A DNA stretch of 64,000 bases from contig NZ_NFZQ01000009.1 in NCBI RefSeq assembly GCF_002165135.1, positions 186,001 through 250,000 of the forward strand, given 5' to 3'. A program made the translations under genes and the position numbers. Position 1 is the stretch's first letter, and each line of letters opens with the position of its first letter. Of the stretch, positions 1 through 8,966 are shown piece by piece. The stretch comes from Pseudomonas sp. SID14000. Its GTDB lineage: Bacteria > Pseudomonadota > Gammaproteobacteria > Pseudomonadales > Pseudomonadaceae. The notes beneath the pieces are model-generated. The model was not told where the DNA came from. It did no database searches and saw only the letters and a program-made list of their open reading frames with translations.

Positions 1-2192
1 ACTTCGCGCAGGATGGTGCCGGAGCCCATCAGCTGTACGTGGTGCGCGGCTTCGCGGGTGTCTTCTTCCAGCAGGTACATGCCTTTGATGATGCCTTCCT
101 CGACACCGGCCGGCATGGCTGGCTGCTGGTAGGATTCGTTCATCACGGTGATGTAGTAGAAGATGTCCTGTTGCTCTTCGGTCATCTTCTTCATGCCGTC
201 CTGGATGATCACCGCCAGCTCGTAGCCATAGGTCGGATCATAGGTGCGGCAGTTCGGGATGGTGCCCGCCATCATGTGGCTGTGACCGTCTTCGTGCTGC
301 AGGCCTTCACCGTTGAGGGTGGTACGGCCGGCGGTACCGCCGATCAGGAAGCCACGGGTGCGGCTGTCGCCAGCGGCCCAGGCCAGGTCGCCAATGCGCT
401 GGAAGCCGAACATCGAGTAGAAGATGTAGAACGGCAGCATCGGCTGGTTGTGGCAGCTGTACGAGGTACCGGCAGCAATGAACGACGACATGGCGCCGGC
501 TTCGTTGATGCCTTCCTCGAGGATCTGGCCCTTCTTGTCTTCGCGGTAGAACATCACCTGGTCTTTATCGACTGGCTCGTAGAGCTGGCCGACCGACGAG
601 TAGATGCCCAGCTGGCGGAACATGCCTTCCATACCGAAGGTACGGGCTTCGTCCGGGATGATCGGGACGATGCGCTGGCCGATTTCTTTGTCCTTGACCA
701 GTTGCGCCAGAATGCGCACGAAGGCCATGGTGGTGGAGATTTCGCGGTCGCCCGAGCCGTCCAGGATCGCTTTCAGCGTTTCCAGTGGCGGGGTCGGTAC
801 GCTGAAGCTCTTGGCGCGGCGCTGTGGCACGAAACCGCCCAGGGCAGCACGGCGCTCGGCCAGGTACTTGGCTTCGGCAGAACCTTCTTCCGGCTTGAAG
901 AACGGCAGGCTCTCCAGGTCGGCATCCTTGACCGGGATGTCGAAGCGGTCACGGAACTGACGCAGGCTGTCGACGTCGACCTTCTTGGTGTTGTGCGCGG
1001 TGTTCTTGGCTTCGCCTGCACCGGTACCGTAACCCTTGATGGTCTTGGCCAGGATGACGGTAGGCTGGTCCTTGTGGTTGACCGCCTGGTGGTAGGCCGC
1101 GTAGACCTTGTACGGGTCGTGGCCGCCACGGTTGAGCTTCCAGATCTCTTCGTCGGACAGGTCTTCGACCATGGCCTTGAGTTCTGGGGTGTTGAAGAAG
1201 TTCTCACGAACGTACGCGCCGTCTTTGGCTTTGTAGTTCTGGTACTCGCCGTCGATGACTTCGTCCATGCGGCGCTGCAGTGCACCGTTGGTGTCCTTGG
1301 CGAACAGTGGGTCCCAGAAACGGCCCCAGACGACCTTGTTGACGTTCCAGCCACCGCCACGGAACACGCCTTCGAGTTCCTGGATGATCTTGCCGTTGCC
1401 GCGAACCGGGCCGTCAAGGCGCTGCAGGTTGCAGTTGATGACGAAGATCAGGTTGTCCAGCTTCTCGCGACCGGCCAGGGCGATTGCGCCCAGGGATTCC
1501 GGTTCGTCGCACTCGCCGTCGCCCATGAAGCACCAGACCTTCTGCTTGCCGGCCGGGATGAAGCCGCGGGCTTCCAGGTACTTCATGAAGCGTGCCTGGT
1601 AGATGGCCTGGATCGGGCCCAGACCCATCGAAACGGTCGGGAACTGCCAGAAGTCAGGCATCAGCCATGGGTGCGGGTACGAAGACAGGCCGTTGCCGTC
1701 CACTTCCTGACGGAAGTTGTTCATCTGGTCTTCGCTGATGCGGCCTTCCATGAAGGCGCGGGCGTACACGCCTGGCGAAGCGTGGCCCTGGAAGAAGATC
1801 AGGTCGCCGCCGTGTTCTTCGGTCGGGGCCTGGAAGAAGTAGTTGAAGCCGATGTCGTACAGGGTGGCGCTGGAGGCGAAGCTGGAGATGTGTCCGCCCA
1901 GGTCCGAGTCTTTCAGGTTGGTACGCATGACCATGGCCAGGGCGTTCCAACGCACCATCGAGCGAATGCGGCGTTCCATGAACAGGTCGCCAGGCATGCG
2001 TGCTTCGTGGGTGACAGGGATGGTATTGCGGTATGGCGTGGTGATCGCATATGGCAGCTGGGAGCCACTACGGGTGGCCAGCTCGCCCATACGGGTCATC
2101 AGGTAATGAGCGCGGTCTTCGCCTTCTTTGTCGAGGACCGACTCCAGGGCATCCAGCCATTCCTGGGTTTCGATTGGATCGAGGTCTTGCAT
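1..2192 (-). CDS. aceE: Pyruvate dehydrogenase E1 component (partial, N-terminal ~730 residues)
   Basis: This is the thiamine-diphosphate E1 subunit that decarboxylates pyruvate and acetylates the lipoyl groups of AceF in the pyruvate dehydrogenase complex. The N-terminus reads MQDLDPIETQEWLDALESVL, the usual start of homodimeric Pseudomonas AceE. The start at 2192 is preceded by GGAG seven bases upstream. The family is about 880 residues long, so the window edge removes the last ~150. aceF would be expected just beyond the left edge. glnE is divergent, and the 383 bp between them carry two palindromes listed separately. Identification is near certain from the sequence and the aceE/glnE neighbourhood. 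Confidence 0.96.
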   Translation of the reverse strand, partial: MQDLDPIETQEWLDALESVLDKEGEDRAHYLMTRMGELATRSGSQLPYAITTPYRNTIPVTHEARMPGDLFMERRIRSMVRWNALAMVMRTNLKDSDLGGHISSFASSATLYDIGFNYFFQAPTEEHGGDLIFFQGHASPGVYARAFMEGRISEDQMNNFRQEVDGNGLSSYPHPWLMPDFWQFPTVSMGLGPIQAIYQARFMKYLEARGFIPAGKQKVWCFMGDGECDEPESLGAIALAGREKLDNLIFVINCNLQRLDGPVRGNGKIIQELEGVFRGGGWNVNKVVWGRFWDPLFAKDTNGALQRRMDEVIDGEYQNYKAKDGAYVRENFFNTPELKAMVEDLSDEEIWKLNRGGHDPYKVYAAYHQAVNHKDQPTVILAKTIKGYGTGAGEAKNTAHNTKKVDVDSLRQFRDRFDIPVKDADLESLPFFKPEEGSAEAKYLAERRAALGGFVPQRRAKSFSVPTPPLETLKAILDGSGDREISTTMAFVRILAQLVKDKEIGQRIVPIIPDEARTFGMEGMFRQLGIYSSVGQLYEPVDKDQVMFYREDKKGQILEEGINEAGAMSSFIAAGTSYSCHNQPMLPFYIFYSMFGFQRIGDLAWAAGDSRTRGFLIGGTAGRTTLNGEGLQHEDGHSHMMAGTIPNCRTYDPTYGYELAVIIQDGMKKMTEEQQDIFYYITVMNESYQQPAMPAGVEEGIIKGMYLLEEDTREAAHHVQLMGSGTILRE

Positions 2193-2301
2193 GGCTTGCT
2201 CCAGGGCGGAAAGGCAACCAGAATCGATTGCCTGAGATTGCGACTGGCCTTATGGGCAGACGTCGTGAATTCTTGGATTACCGGGGTGTCTTCCGGCGCC
2301 G

Positions 2302-2316
2302 TGTAGTTTTACTACA
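2302..2316. promoter_or_regulatory. Perfect 15-bp palindrome in the aceE/glnE intergenic region
   Basis: TGTAGT-TTT-ACTACA is a perfect 6-3-6 inverted repeat, 110 bp upstream of the aceE start. It looks like a transcription-factor operator. A near copy in opposite orientation lies at 2354-2368, centre to centre 52 bp away (about five helical turns). The binding protein is not known to me. Confidence 0.5.
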
Positions 2317-2353
2317 TTTGCTTTCGCATTTCATGCTTTTACACGACGCGAGT

Positions 2354-2368
2354 AGTAGTAAAACTACA
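2354..2368. promoter_or_regulatory. Second palindrome of the aceE upstream pair
   Basis: GTAGT-AAA-ACTAC is a 5-3-5 inverted repeat, the reverse-oriented partner of the site at 2302-2316. Both are followed by CATTTG on the plus strand. The rest of 2193-2575 shows no gene. The glnE ribosome-binding site AAGGA sits at about 2567. Confidence 0.45.
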
Positions 2369-2575
2369 TTTGTGCGACGTTTCGTCGCATGCTGGCTTGT
2401 GAGGAAAAACGTTCATGTTGGTTGGAATTGTGTCGCGAACGGGTAAATCTTGATGCTTGTTGCCAATTTTCCGTTGCTTTCAGCTATTTCCAACTTTTGT
2501 ACGACAGTCCAACCGTGGTCCGGCTTCCCCTTGGCCGCTTCTTCCCCTCTATTTCACGCCGATCAAGGATAGACC

Positions 2576-5509
2576 ATGCGCCTACCTTTGCCGTCCGATC
2601 TGCCCGCTACCCTGCAACCACTGGTCGCGCGCAACCAGCAATTCATCAGCGATGCCGTGGCTGCCCACCCGGAACTCGACCTGCAGGCCTGGAGCCCGCT
2701 GCACCGGCAACAGTTCGACCAGGTTGCCGCCGCCAGCGACTTCGTGCTCGGCCTGGCCCGGCGCGAGCCGGCCATGTTGTTCGGTCTGCTGGCCAGTGGC
2801 GAGCTGGATCGGCGTTACGCTGCCGGTGAACTGCGCGGTCACATCGCTGCAGCCGCCCAGGCTGCGCAGAGCGAGGACGAACTGGCACGCAACCTGCGCC
2901 GCGAGCGCAACCGCCAGCAGCTGCGCATCATCTGGCGCGACATCACCCGCCAGGCCGCGCTGGGCGAAACCTGTCGCGACCTGTCCGACCTGGCCGATGC
3001 CGCCATCGACGAAGCCTACCAATGGCTGTACCCGCGCCACTGCCAGCAGTTCGGCACGCCAGTCGGCAACCGCAGCGGCCAGCCGCAGCACATGGTTGTG
3101 CTGGGCATGGGCAAGCTGGGCGCGGTGGAGCTGAACCTGTCGTCGGACATCGACCTGATCTTCGCCTTCCCCGAAGGCGGCGAAACCGAAGGGGTGAAGC
3201 GCTCGCTGGACAATCAGGAGTTCTTCACCCGCCTGGGCCAGCGCCTGATCAAAGCGCTCGACCAGGTTACCGTCGACGGTTTCGTGTTCCGTGTCGACAT
3301 GCGCCTGCGTCCGTACGGTTCGGCCGGCGCGCTGGTGCTCAGCTTCAATGCCCTGGAGCAGTACTACCAGGACCAGGGCCGTGACTGGGAACGCTACGCG
3401 ATGATCAAGGCGCGGGTGGTGGCCGGCGACCAGGCAGCCGGTGCGCAGCTGCAGGAGATGTTGCGGCCGTTCGTGTACCGCCGTTACCTGGACTTTTCCG
3501 CGATCGAAGCGCTGCGCACCATGAAGCAGCTGATCCAGCAGGAAGTGCGGCGCAAGGGCATGGCCGACAACATCAAACTGGGTGCCGGGGGCATTCGCGA
3601 GGTGGAATTCATCGCCCAGGCCTTCCAGCTTATCCACGGTGGGCGTGACCTCAGCCTGCAACAGCGGCCGCTACTGAAGGTGCTGGCCACCCTTGAAGGC
3701 CAGGGCTACCTGCCCCCGGCGGTGGTTGGCGAGTTGCGCGAGGGCTATGAGTTCCTGCGTTATACCGAACACGCCATCCAGGCCATCGCCGACCGCCAGA
3801 CGCAGATGCTGCCGGACAGCGAGATCGATCAGGCGCGGGTGGCCTATATGCTCGGTTTTGCCGACTGGCAAAGCTTCCATGACCAGCTGACGCACTGGCG
3901 TGCCCGCATTGACTGGCACTTCCGCCAGGTGATCGCCGACCCGGATGATGAAGACGGCGAAGGCGAGCTGGTGGTGGGTGGCGAATGGTCGCCGCTGTGG
4001 GAGCAGGCGCAGGATGAAGAAGCCGCTGGCCGCCAGCTGCAAGAGGCCGGCTTCCAGCAGCCCGCCGAGGCCCTGCGGCGTCTGGCTGTGCTGCGCTCTA
4101 GCCCGCAGCTGCGTTCCATGCAGCGGATTGGCCGTGAGCGCCTGGACGCCTTTATCCCGCGGTTGCTGGCCCAGGCGGTTGAGCATGATGACCCCGACCT
4201 GGTGCTTGAGCGCGTGCTGCCACTGGTCGAGGCTGTGGCACGTCGTTCTGCTTACCTGGTGTTGCTCACCGAAAACCCCGGCGCCTTGCGCCGCCTGCTG
4301 ACCCTGTGCGCCGCCAGCCCATGGATTGCCGAGCAGATTGCCCGCTACCCGCTGTTGCTCGACGAACTGCTTAACGAAGGCCGCCTGTTCAGCCCGCCAC
4401 TGGCGCCGGAGCTGGCCAGTGAGCTGCGCGAGCGCCTGACGCGCATCCCCGAGGACGACCTGGAACAGCAAATGGAAGCGCTGCGCCACTTCAAGCTGGC
4501 CCACAGCCTGCGTGTGGCCGCCTCGGAAATCAGCGGCAACCTGCCGCTGATGAAGGTCAGCGACTACCTGACCTGGCTGGCCGAAGCCATTCTCGACCAG
4601 GTGCTGGCCCTGGCCTGGCACCAGACCGTGGCCCGCCATGGCCAGCCCAAGCGCAGCGACGGCAGCCTGTGCGACCCGGGATTCATCATCATCGGCTACG
4701 GCAAGGTTGGTGGCCTGGAGCTGGGCCACGGCTCGGACCTGGATCTGGTATTCATCCACGACGGCGACCCGCAGGCGGAAACCGACGGCGCCAAGCCGAT
4801 CGACAGCGCGCAGTTCTTCACCCGGCTGGGCCAGCGCATCATTCACCTGCTGGCCACCCAGACCAACTCGGGCCAGCTGTATGACGTAGACATGCGCCTG
4901 CGGCCATCGGGGGCCTCGGGCCTGCTGGTGAGCTCGCTGGGCGCGTTCGAGCGCTACCAGCAGAACGAAGCCTGGACCTGGGAGCACCAGGCCCTGGTGC
5001 GGGCCCGGGTGCTAGTGGGCTGCAAGCAGGTGGGCGCGGCGTTCGAAGGCGTGCGCGCCAAGGTGCTGGGCCAGGCCCGCGACCTGGAAAAACTGCGCAG
5101 CGAAGTGAGCGAAATGCGCGCCAAGATGCGCGACAACCTCGGCACCAAGGCTACCGCTGCCGGTACTGCGGCCAATGCCTTCGAGGCCGGTGTGCCGTTC
5201 GATATCAAGCAGGATGCCGGCGGTATCGTCGATATCGAATTTATGGTGCAATACGCCGCTTTGGCCTGGTCCCACGACCACCCGGCCATACTCCGATGGA
5301 CCGATAACATCCGCATTCTGGAAGAGCTGGAGCAGGCAGGGTTGATGCCGGCCAGTGACGCGGTGCTGTTGCGTGAAGTGTACAAGGCGTTTCGCTCGGC
5401 TTCGCACCGCCAGGCCTTGCAGAAGCAGGCCGGGGTGATCGATGCGGCGCAGTTTGCCGATGAACGCCGCGAAGTGCGGCGGATCTGGGGTGAATTGGGT
5501 TTGACTTGA
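2576..5509 (+). CDS. glnE: Bifunctional glutamine synthetase adenylyltransferase / adenylyl-removing enzyme
   Basis: GlnE adenylylates and de-adenylylates glutamine synthetase in response to PII, tuning ammonia assimilation. The 977-residue protein has the duplicated nucleotidyltransferase layout. The N-terminal copy has GMGKLG followed by SSDIDLIF near residues 175-195. The C-terminal copy has GYGKVG followed by GSDLDLVF near residues 705-720. Each is followed by an Arg-rich VDMRLRP segment. Length matches the family. The start has AAGGA eight bases upstream. The gene is monocistronic as far as seen: a REP pair follows the stop, then the waa operon. Confidence 0.97.
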   Translation: MRLPLPSDLPATLQPLVARNQQFISDAVAAHPELDLQAWSPLHRQQFDQVAAASDFVLGLARREPAMLFGLLASGELDRRYAAGELRGHIAAAAQAAQSEDELARNLRRERNRQQLRIIWRDITRQAALGETCRDLSDLADAAIDEAYQWLYPRHCQQFGTPVGNRSGQPQHMVVLGMGKLGAVELNLSSDIDLIFAFPEGGETEGVKRSLDNQEFFTRLGQRLIKALDQVTVDGFVFRVDMRLRPYGSAGALVLSFNALEQYYQDQGRDWERYAMIKARVVAGDQAAGAQLQEMLRPFVYRRYLDFSAIEALRTMKQLIQQEVRRKGMADNIKLGAGGIREVEFIAQAFQLIHGGRDLSLQQRPLLKVLATLEGQGYLPPAVVGELREGYEFLRYTEHAIQAIADRQTQMLPDSEIDQARVAYMLGFADWQSFHDQLTHWRARIDWHFRQVIADPDDEDGEGELVVGGEWSPLWEQAQDEEAAGRQLQEAGFQQPAEALRRLAVLRSSPQLRSMQRIGRERLDAFIPRLLAQAVEHDDPDLVLERVLPLVEAVARRSAYLVLLTENPGALRRLLTLCAASPWIAEQIARYPLLLDELLNEGRLFSPPLAPELASELRERLTRIPEDDLEQQMEALRHFKLAHSLRVAASEISGNLPLMKVSDYLTWLAEAILDQVLALAWHQTVARHGQPKRSDGSLCDPGFIIIGYGKVGGLELGHGSDLDLVFIHDGDPQAETDGAKPIDSAQFFTRLGQRIIHLLATQTNSGQLYDVDMRLRPSGASGLLVSSLGAFERYQQNEAWTWEHQALVRARVLVGCKQVGAAFEGVRAKVLGQARDLEKLRSEVSEMRAKMRDNLGTKATAAGTAANAFEAGVPFDIKQDAGGIVDIEFMVQYAALAWSHDHPAILRWTDNIRILEELEQAGLMPASDAVLLREVYKAFRSASHRQALQKQAGVIDAAQFADERREVRRIWGELGLT

Positions 5510-5516
5510 GATTGCT

Positions 5517-5618
5517 GGGGCCGCTTTGCGGCCCATCGCGACACAAGGCCGCTCCTACAGGAGATCGCATTCCCTTGTAGGAGCGGCCTTGTGTCGCGAT
5601 GGGCTGCAAAGCAGCCCC
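5517..5618. repeat. Inverted REP pair (BIME-like)
   Basis: Two P. putida-type REP units face each other around a short centre. Their core is the GCGGCCTTGTGTCGCGA type with a GGGGC(C/T)GC..GC(A/G)GCCCC hairpin at the outer ends. The pair lies between glnE and waaF and could act as a transcript end or 3' protector for glnE. Confidence 0.85.
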
Positions 5619-5733
5619 AAAGGCTCATGCCTCACCACCGGTGGTACACTGTCCGCCACATAGCCTGAATATAAAGAGGGGAGGCCAGGCTGTACCGCAG
5701 CCTGTAGCCTCCCCGAGCGTTTCTGGACTAAGC

Positions 5734-6783
5734 ATGAGAATACTGATCATTGGCCCCAGCTGGGTCGGCGACATGGTGATGGCGCAGACCCTGTTCCAGT
5801 GCCTGAAACAGCAGCACCCCGACTGCGTGATCGATGTGCTGGCCCCCGAGTGGAGCCGGCCGATCCTCGAACGCATGCCTGAGGTCCGTCAGGCCCTGAG
5901 CTTCCCGCTCGGCCACGGCGCGTTGGAACTGGCCACGCGGCGGCGCATCGGCAAGTCCCTGGCCGGCCAGTACGACCAGGCCATCCTGCTGCCCAACTCG
6001 CTGAAGTCGGCGCTGGTGCCGTTCTTTGCCGGTATCCCCAAGCGCACCGGCTGGCGCGGTGAAATGCGCTTCGGCCTGCTCAATGATGTGCGCAAGCTGG
6101 ACAAGGCCCGCTACCCGCTGATGATCGAGCGCTTCATGGCCCTGGCCTACGCGCCCGGCGCCGAGCTGCCGCAGCCGTACCCGCGCCCCAGCCTGCAGAT
6201 CGAAGCGCAGAGCCGCGACGCTGCCCTGGCCAAGTTCGGCCTGGAGCTGGACCGCCCGGTGCTGGCGCTGTGCCCCGGTGCCGAGTTCGGCGAGGCCAAG
6301 CGCTGGCCGGCCGAGCACTACGCCACAGTGGCCGATGCGATGATCCGCCAGGGCTGGCAGGTGTGGCTGTTCGGCTCAAAGAACGATCACCCGGTCGGTG
6401 AGCAGATCCGCGATAGGCTGATCCCGGGCTTGCGTGAAGAATCGTCCAACCTGGCCGGCGAAACCTCGCTGGCCGAGGCCATCGACCTGATGTCCTGCGC
6501 CCATGCCGTGGTGTCCAACGACTCCGGCCTGATGCACGTGGCCGCTGCGCTGAACCGCCCGCTGGTGGCGGTGTACGGCTCGACCTCGCCAGGCTTCACC
6601 CCGCCGCTGGCCGAGCACGTGGAAGTGGTGCGCACTGGCATCGAGTGCAGCCCGTGCTTCGACCGCACCTGCCGCTTCGGCCACTACAACTGCCTGCGCC
6701 TGCTGGAACCGGGCAAAGTCATTGCCGCCCTGCACAGCCTTGGCGGGCCGGACCTGATCGATACCGTGGCCGAGGTCGACTAA
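5734..6783 (+). CDS. waaF: ADP-heptose:LPS heptosyltransferase II
   Basis: WaaF adds the second L-glycero-D-manno-heptose to the inner core of lipopolysaccharide on the cytoplasmic face of the inner membrane. The 349-residue protein starts MRILIIGPSWVGDMVMAQ, the GT9 N-terminus. It has the C-terminal donor-site region SNDSGLMHVAAAL near residue 260. The ATG at 5734 was chosen because it gives the canonical N-terminus; the frame stays open upstream only through repeat-derived DNA. It is the first gene of the waa operon, and its stop directly abuts the GTG of waaC. Confidence 0.95.
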   Translation: MRILIIGPSWVGDMVMAQTLFQCLKQQHPDCVIDVLAPEWSRPILERMPEVRQALSFPLGHGALELATRRRIGKSLAGQYDQAILLPNSLKSALVPFFAGIPKRTGWRGEMRFGLLNDVRKLDKARYPLMIERFMALAYAPGAELPQPYPRPSLQIEAQSRDAALAKFGLELDRPVLALCPGAEFGEAKRWPAEHYATVADAMIRQGWQVWLFGSKNDHPVGEQIRDRLIPGLREESSNLAGETSLAEAIDLMSCAHAVVSNDSGLMHVAAALNRPLVAVYGSTSPGFTPPLAEHVEVVRTGIECSPCFDRTCRFGHYNCLRLLEPGKVIAALHSLGGPDLIDTVAEVD

Positions 6784-7842
6784 GTGCGGGTACTGATCAT
6801 CAAGACTTCGTCGCTGGGTGATGTGATCCACACCCTGCCGGCGCTTACCGATGCCGCCCACGCTATCCCGGGCATCCGCTTCGACTGGGTGGTGGAAGAA
6901 GGCTTCGCCGAAATTCCCGGCTGGCACCCGGCGGTCGATCAGGTGATTCCGGTGGCCATCCGCCGCTGGCGCAAGAATCTCTGGCAAACCATCAAAAGTG
7001 GCGAGTGGAAGGCGTTCAAGCAACGTCTACGCGAGCGCAAGTACGACCTGGTGATCGACGCCCAAGGCCTGGTCAAGTCGGCCTGGCTGACCCGCTACGT
7101 GAAGGCGCCGGTGGCTGGCCTGGACCGCTACTCGGCCCGCGAAGGCTGGGCCAGCCGCTTCTATGACCGGCGTCTGTCGGTTGCCACCGGCCAGCATGCG
7201 GTAGAGCGGGTGCGCCAGCTGTTCGCCATGGCCCTGGCCTACGACCTGCCGGAAGGCATCGGCAACTACGGCCTCGACCTTGAGCGCCTGCAACTGCCGC
7301 CGGCCGCCCCCTATGTGGTCTTCCTGCATGGCACCACCTGGGCGACCAAGCACTGGCCCGAAGCCTACTGGCGCGAACTGGCCGAACGCATGGGCCGGCG
7401 CAAGCTGGAGGTGCGCCTGCCGTGGGGCAACCCGGCCGAGAAGGCGCGGGCCGAGCGCATCGCCCAGGGCTTGAACAACTGCCAGGTGCTCCCCAAATTG
7501 AACCTTGCCGGCGTCGCTCGCGTGTTGGCGGCGGCAAAAGCCTGTGTTGCGGTCGATACCGGCCTCGGCCACCTGGCGGCGGCACTCGACGTGCCCACCA
7601 TTTCGCTGTTCGGCCCGACCAACCCAGGCCTGACCGGCGCCTACGGACGGACCCAGATTCACCAGGCCAGTGACTGGCCCTGCGCGCCCTGCCTGCAGAA
7701 GAAGTGCACCTACAAACCGAGCGCCGACGACCTGCGCCGGTTCGACCTGAAACGCGAGTGGCCGCTGTGCTTCACTCGCCTGAATCCCGAGCATGTGGCG
7801 AGCCGCTTGAGCGCGTTGCTGCTGGCTGAGGATGTCCGTTGA
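6784..7842 (+). CDS. waaC: ADP-heptose:LPS heptosyltransferase I
   Basis: WaaC transfers the first heptose onto Kdo2-lipid A. The 352-residue GT9 protein begins with a GTG codon immediately after the waaF stop: VRVLIIKTSSLGDVIHTLPA, the diagnostic heptosyltransferase I start. The donor-binding motif VDTGLGHLAAAL lies near residue 256. The stop overlaps the waaG start (TGATG), so translation is probably coupled. Order F-C-G-P is the same as in other pseudomonads. Confidence 0.95.
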   Translation: MRVLIIKTSSLGDVIHTLPALTDAAHAIPGIRFDWVVEEGFAEIPGWHPAVDQVIPVAIRRWRKNLWQTIKSGEWKAFKQRLRERKYDLVIDAQGLVKSAWLTRYVKAPVAGLDRYSAREGWASRFYDRRLSVATGQHAVERVRQLFAMALAYDLPEGIGNYGLDLERLQLPPAAPYVVFLHGTTWATKHWPEAYWRELAERMGRRKLEVRLPWGNPAEKARAERIAQGLNNCQVLPKLNLAGVARVLAAAKACVAVDTGLGHLAAALDVPTISLFGPTNPGLTGAYGRTQIHQASDWPCAPCLQKKCTYKPSADDLRRFDLKREWPLCFTRLNPEHVASRLSALLLAEDVR

Positions 7843-8966
7843 TGCAACTGGCTTTCGTGCTTTACAAGTATTTCCCCTTCGGCGGGCTGCAGCGCGATTT
7901 CATGCGCATTGCCCTGGAATGCCAGAAGCGGGGCCACCAGATCCGTGTGTACACGCTGATTTGGGAGGGTGACATTCCGCCGGGCTTCGAAGTGCTGGTG
8001 GCGCCGGTGAAGGCGATCTTCAACCACCGCCGCAACGAGAAGCTCAGCGCCTGGATGGCCGCCGACCTGGCCAAGCGCCCGGTCGACCGCCTGATCGGCT
8101 TCAACAAGATGCCAGGGCTGGACGTGTACTACGCCGCCGACGGCTGCTTCGAGGACAAGGCGCAGACCCTGCGCGGTGGCCTGTACCGTCGCTGGGGCCG
8201 CTACCGGCACTTTGCCGAGTACGAACGTGCGGTGTTCGCCAAGGACGCTCACACCGAAGTGCTGATGATTTCCGAAGTGCAGCAGCCGCTGTTCATCAAG
8301 CACTACGGCACGCCTGTGGAGCGTTTCCACCTGCTGCCTCCGGGTATTTCCCAGGACCGCCGCGCGCCGGCCAATGCCGGCGAAATCCGCGCCGAGTTCC
8401 GCAAGGAATTCAACCTGGGCGATGACGACCTGCTGCTGGTGCAGATTGGCTCGGGCTTCAAGACCAAGGGCGTGGACCGCAGCCTCAAGGCCTTGGCCGC
8501 ACTGCCGTCGGCCCTGCGCAAGCGCACCAGGCTGATGGTGATCGGCCAGGATGATCCCAAGGTGTTCCAGCTGCAAAGTGCTACCTTGGGCCTGGGCGAG
8601 CAGGTGCAGTTCCTCAAGGGCCGCAGCGATATCCCGCGCTTCCTGCTGGGCGCCGACCTGCTGATCCACCCGGCGTACAACGAGAACACCGGCACGGTGC
8701 TGCTCGAAGCGCTGGTGGCCGGCCTGCCGGTACTGGTCTCCAAGGTGTGTGGCTACGCCCACTACATTGCCGAGGCCGACAGCGGCCTGGTGCTGGACGA
8801 GCCGTTCGAGCAGGAACAGCTCAATGGCTACCTGCAACGCATGCTCGAAGACCAGCAGGCCCGCGTCAACTGGTCGCGCAACGGCCTGGCGTTTGCTGAA
8901 ACCGCGGATCTGTACAGCATGCCGCAGCATGCCGCCGACGTGATCCTGGGGCAGGAGTCCGCATGA
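7842..8966 (+). CDS. waaG: LPS core glycosyltransferase WaaG (glycosyltransferase family 4)
   Basis: WaaG adds the first hexose of the outer core; in pseudomonads the transferred sugar is reported to be galactosamine. The 374-residue protein starts MQLAFVLYKYFPFGGLQRDF, with the glycine-rich N-terminal loop of GT4 enzymes. It has the C-terminal ENTGTVLLEAL motif (the EX7E-type donor site) near residue 285. A TTG codon lies one codon upstream, but the ATG at 7842 gives the family start. It overlaps waaC by one base and waaP by four. Confidence 0.94.
   Translation: MQLAFVLYKYFPFGGLQRDFMRIALECQKRGHQIRVYTLIWEGDIPPGFEVLVAPVKAIFNHRRNEKLSAWMAADLAKRPVDRLIGFNKMPGLDVYYAADGCFEDKAQTLRGGLYRRWGRYRHFAEYERAVFAKDAHTEVLMISEVQQPLFIKHYGTPVERFHLLPPGISQDRRAPANAGEIRAEFRKEFNLGDDDLLLVQIGSGFKTKGVDRSLKALAALPSALRKRTRLMVIGQDDPKVFQLQSATLGLGEQVQFLKGRSDIPRFLLGADLLIHPAYNENTGTVLLEALVAGLPVLVSKVCGYAHYIAEADSGLVLDEPFEQEQLNGYLQRMLEDQQARVNWSRNGLAFAETADLYSMPQHAADVILGQESA

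Noticed and set aside
5619..5733. Missing ilvE between glnE and waaF, as if deleted
   Set aside because: P. aeruginosa has ilvE there, but P. putida-group genomes do not, so the absence is normal.
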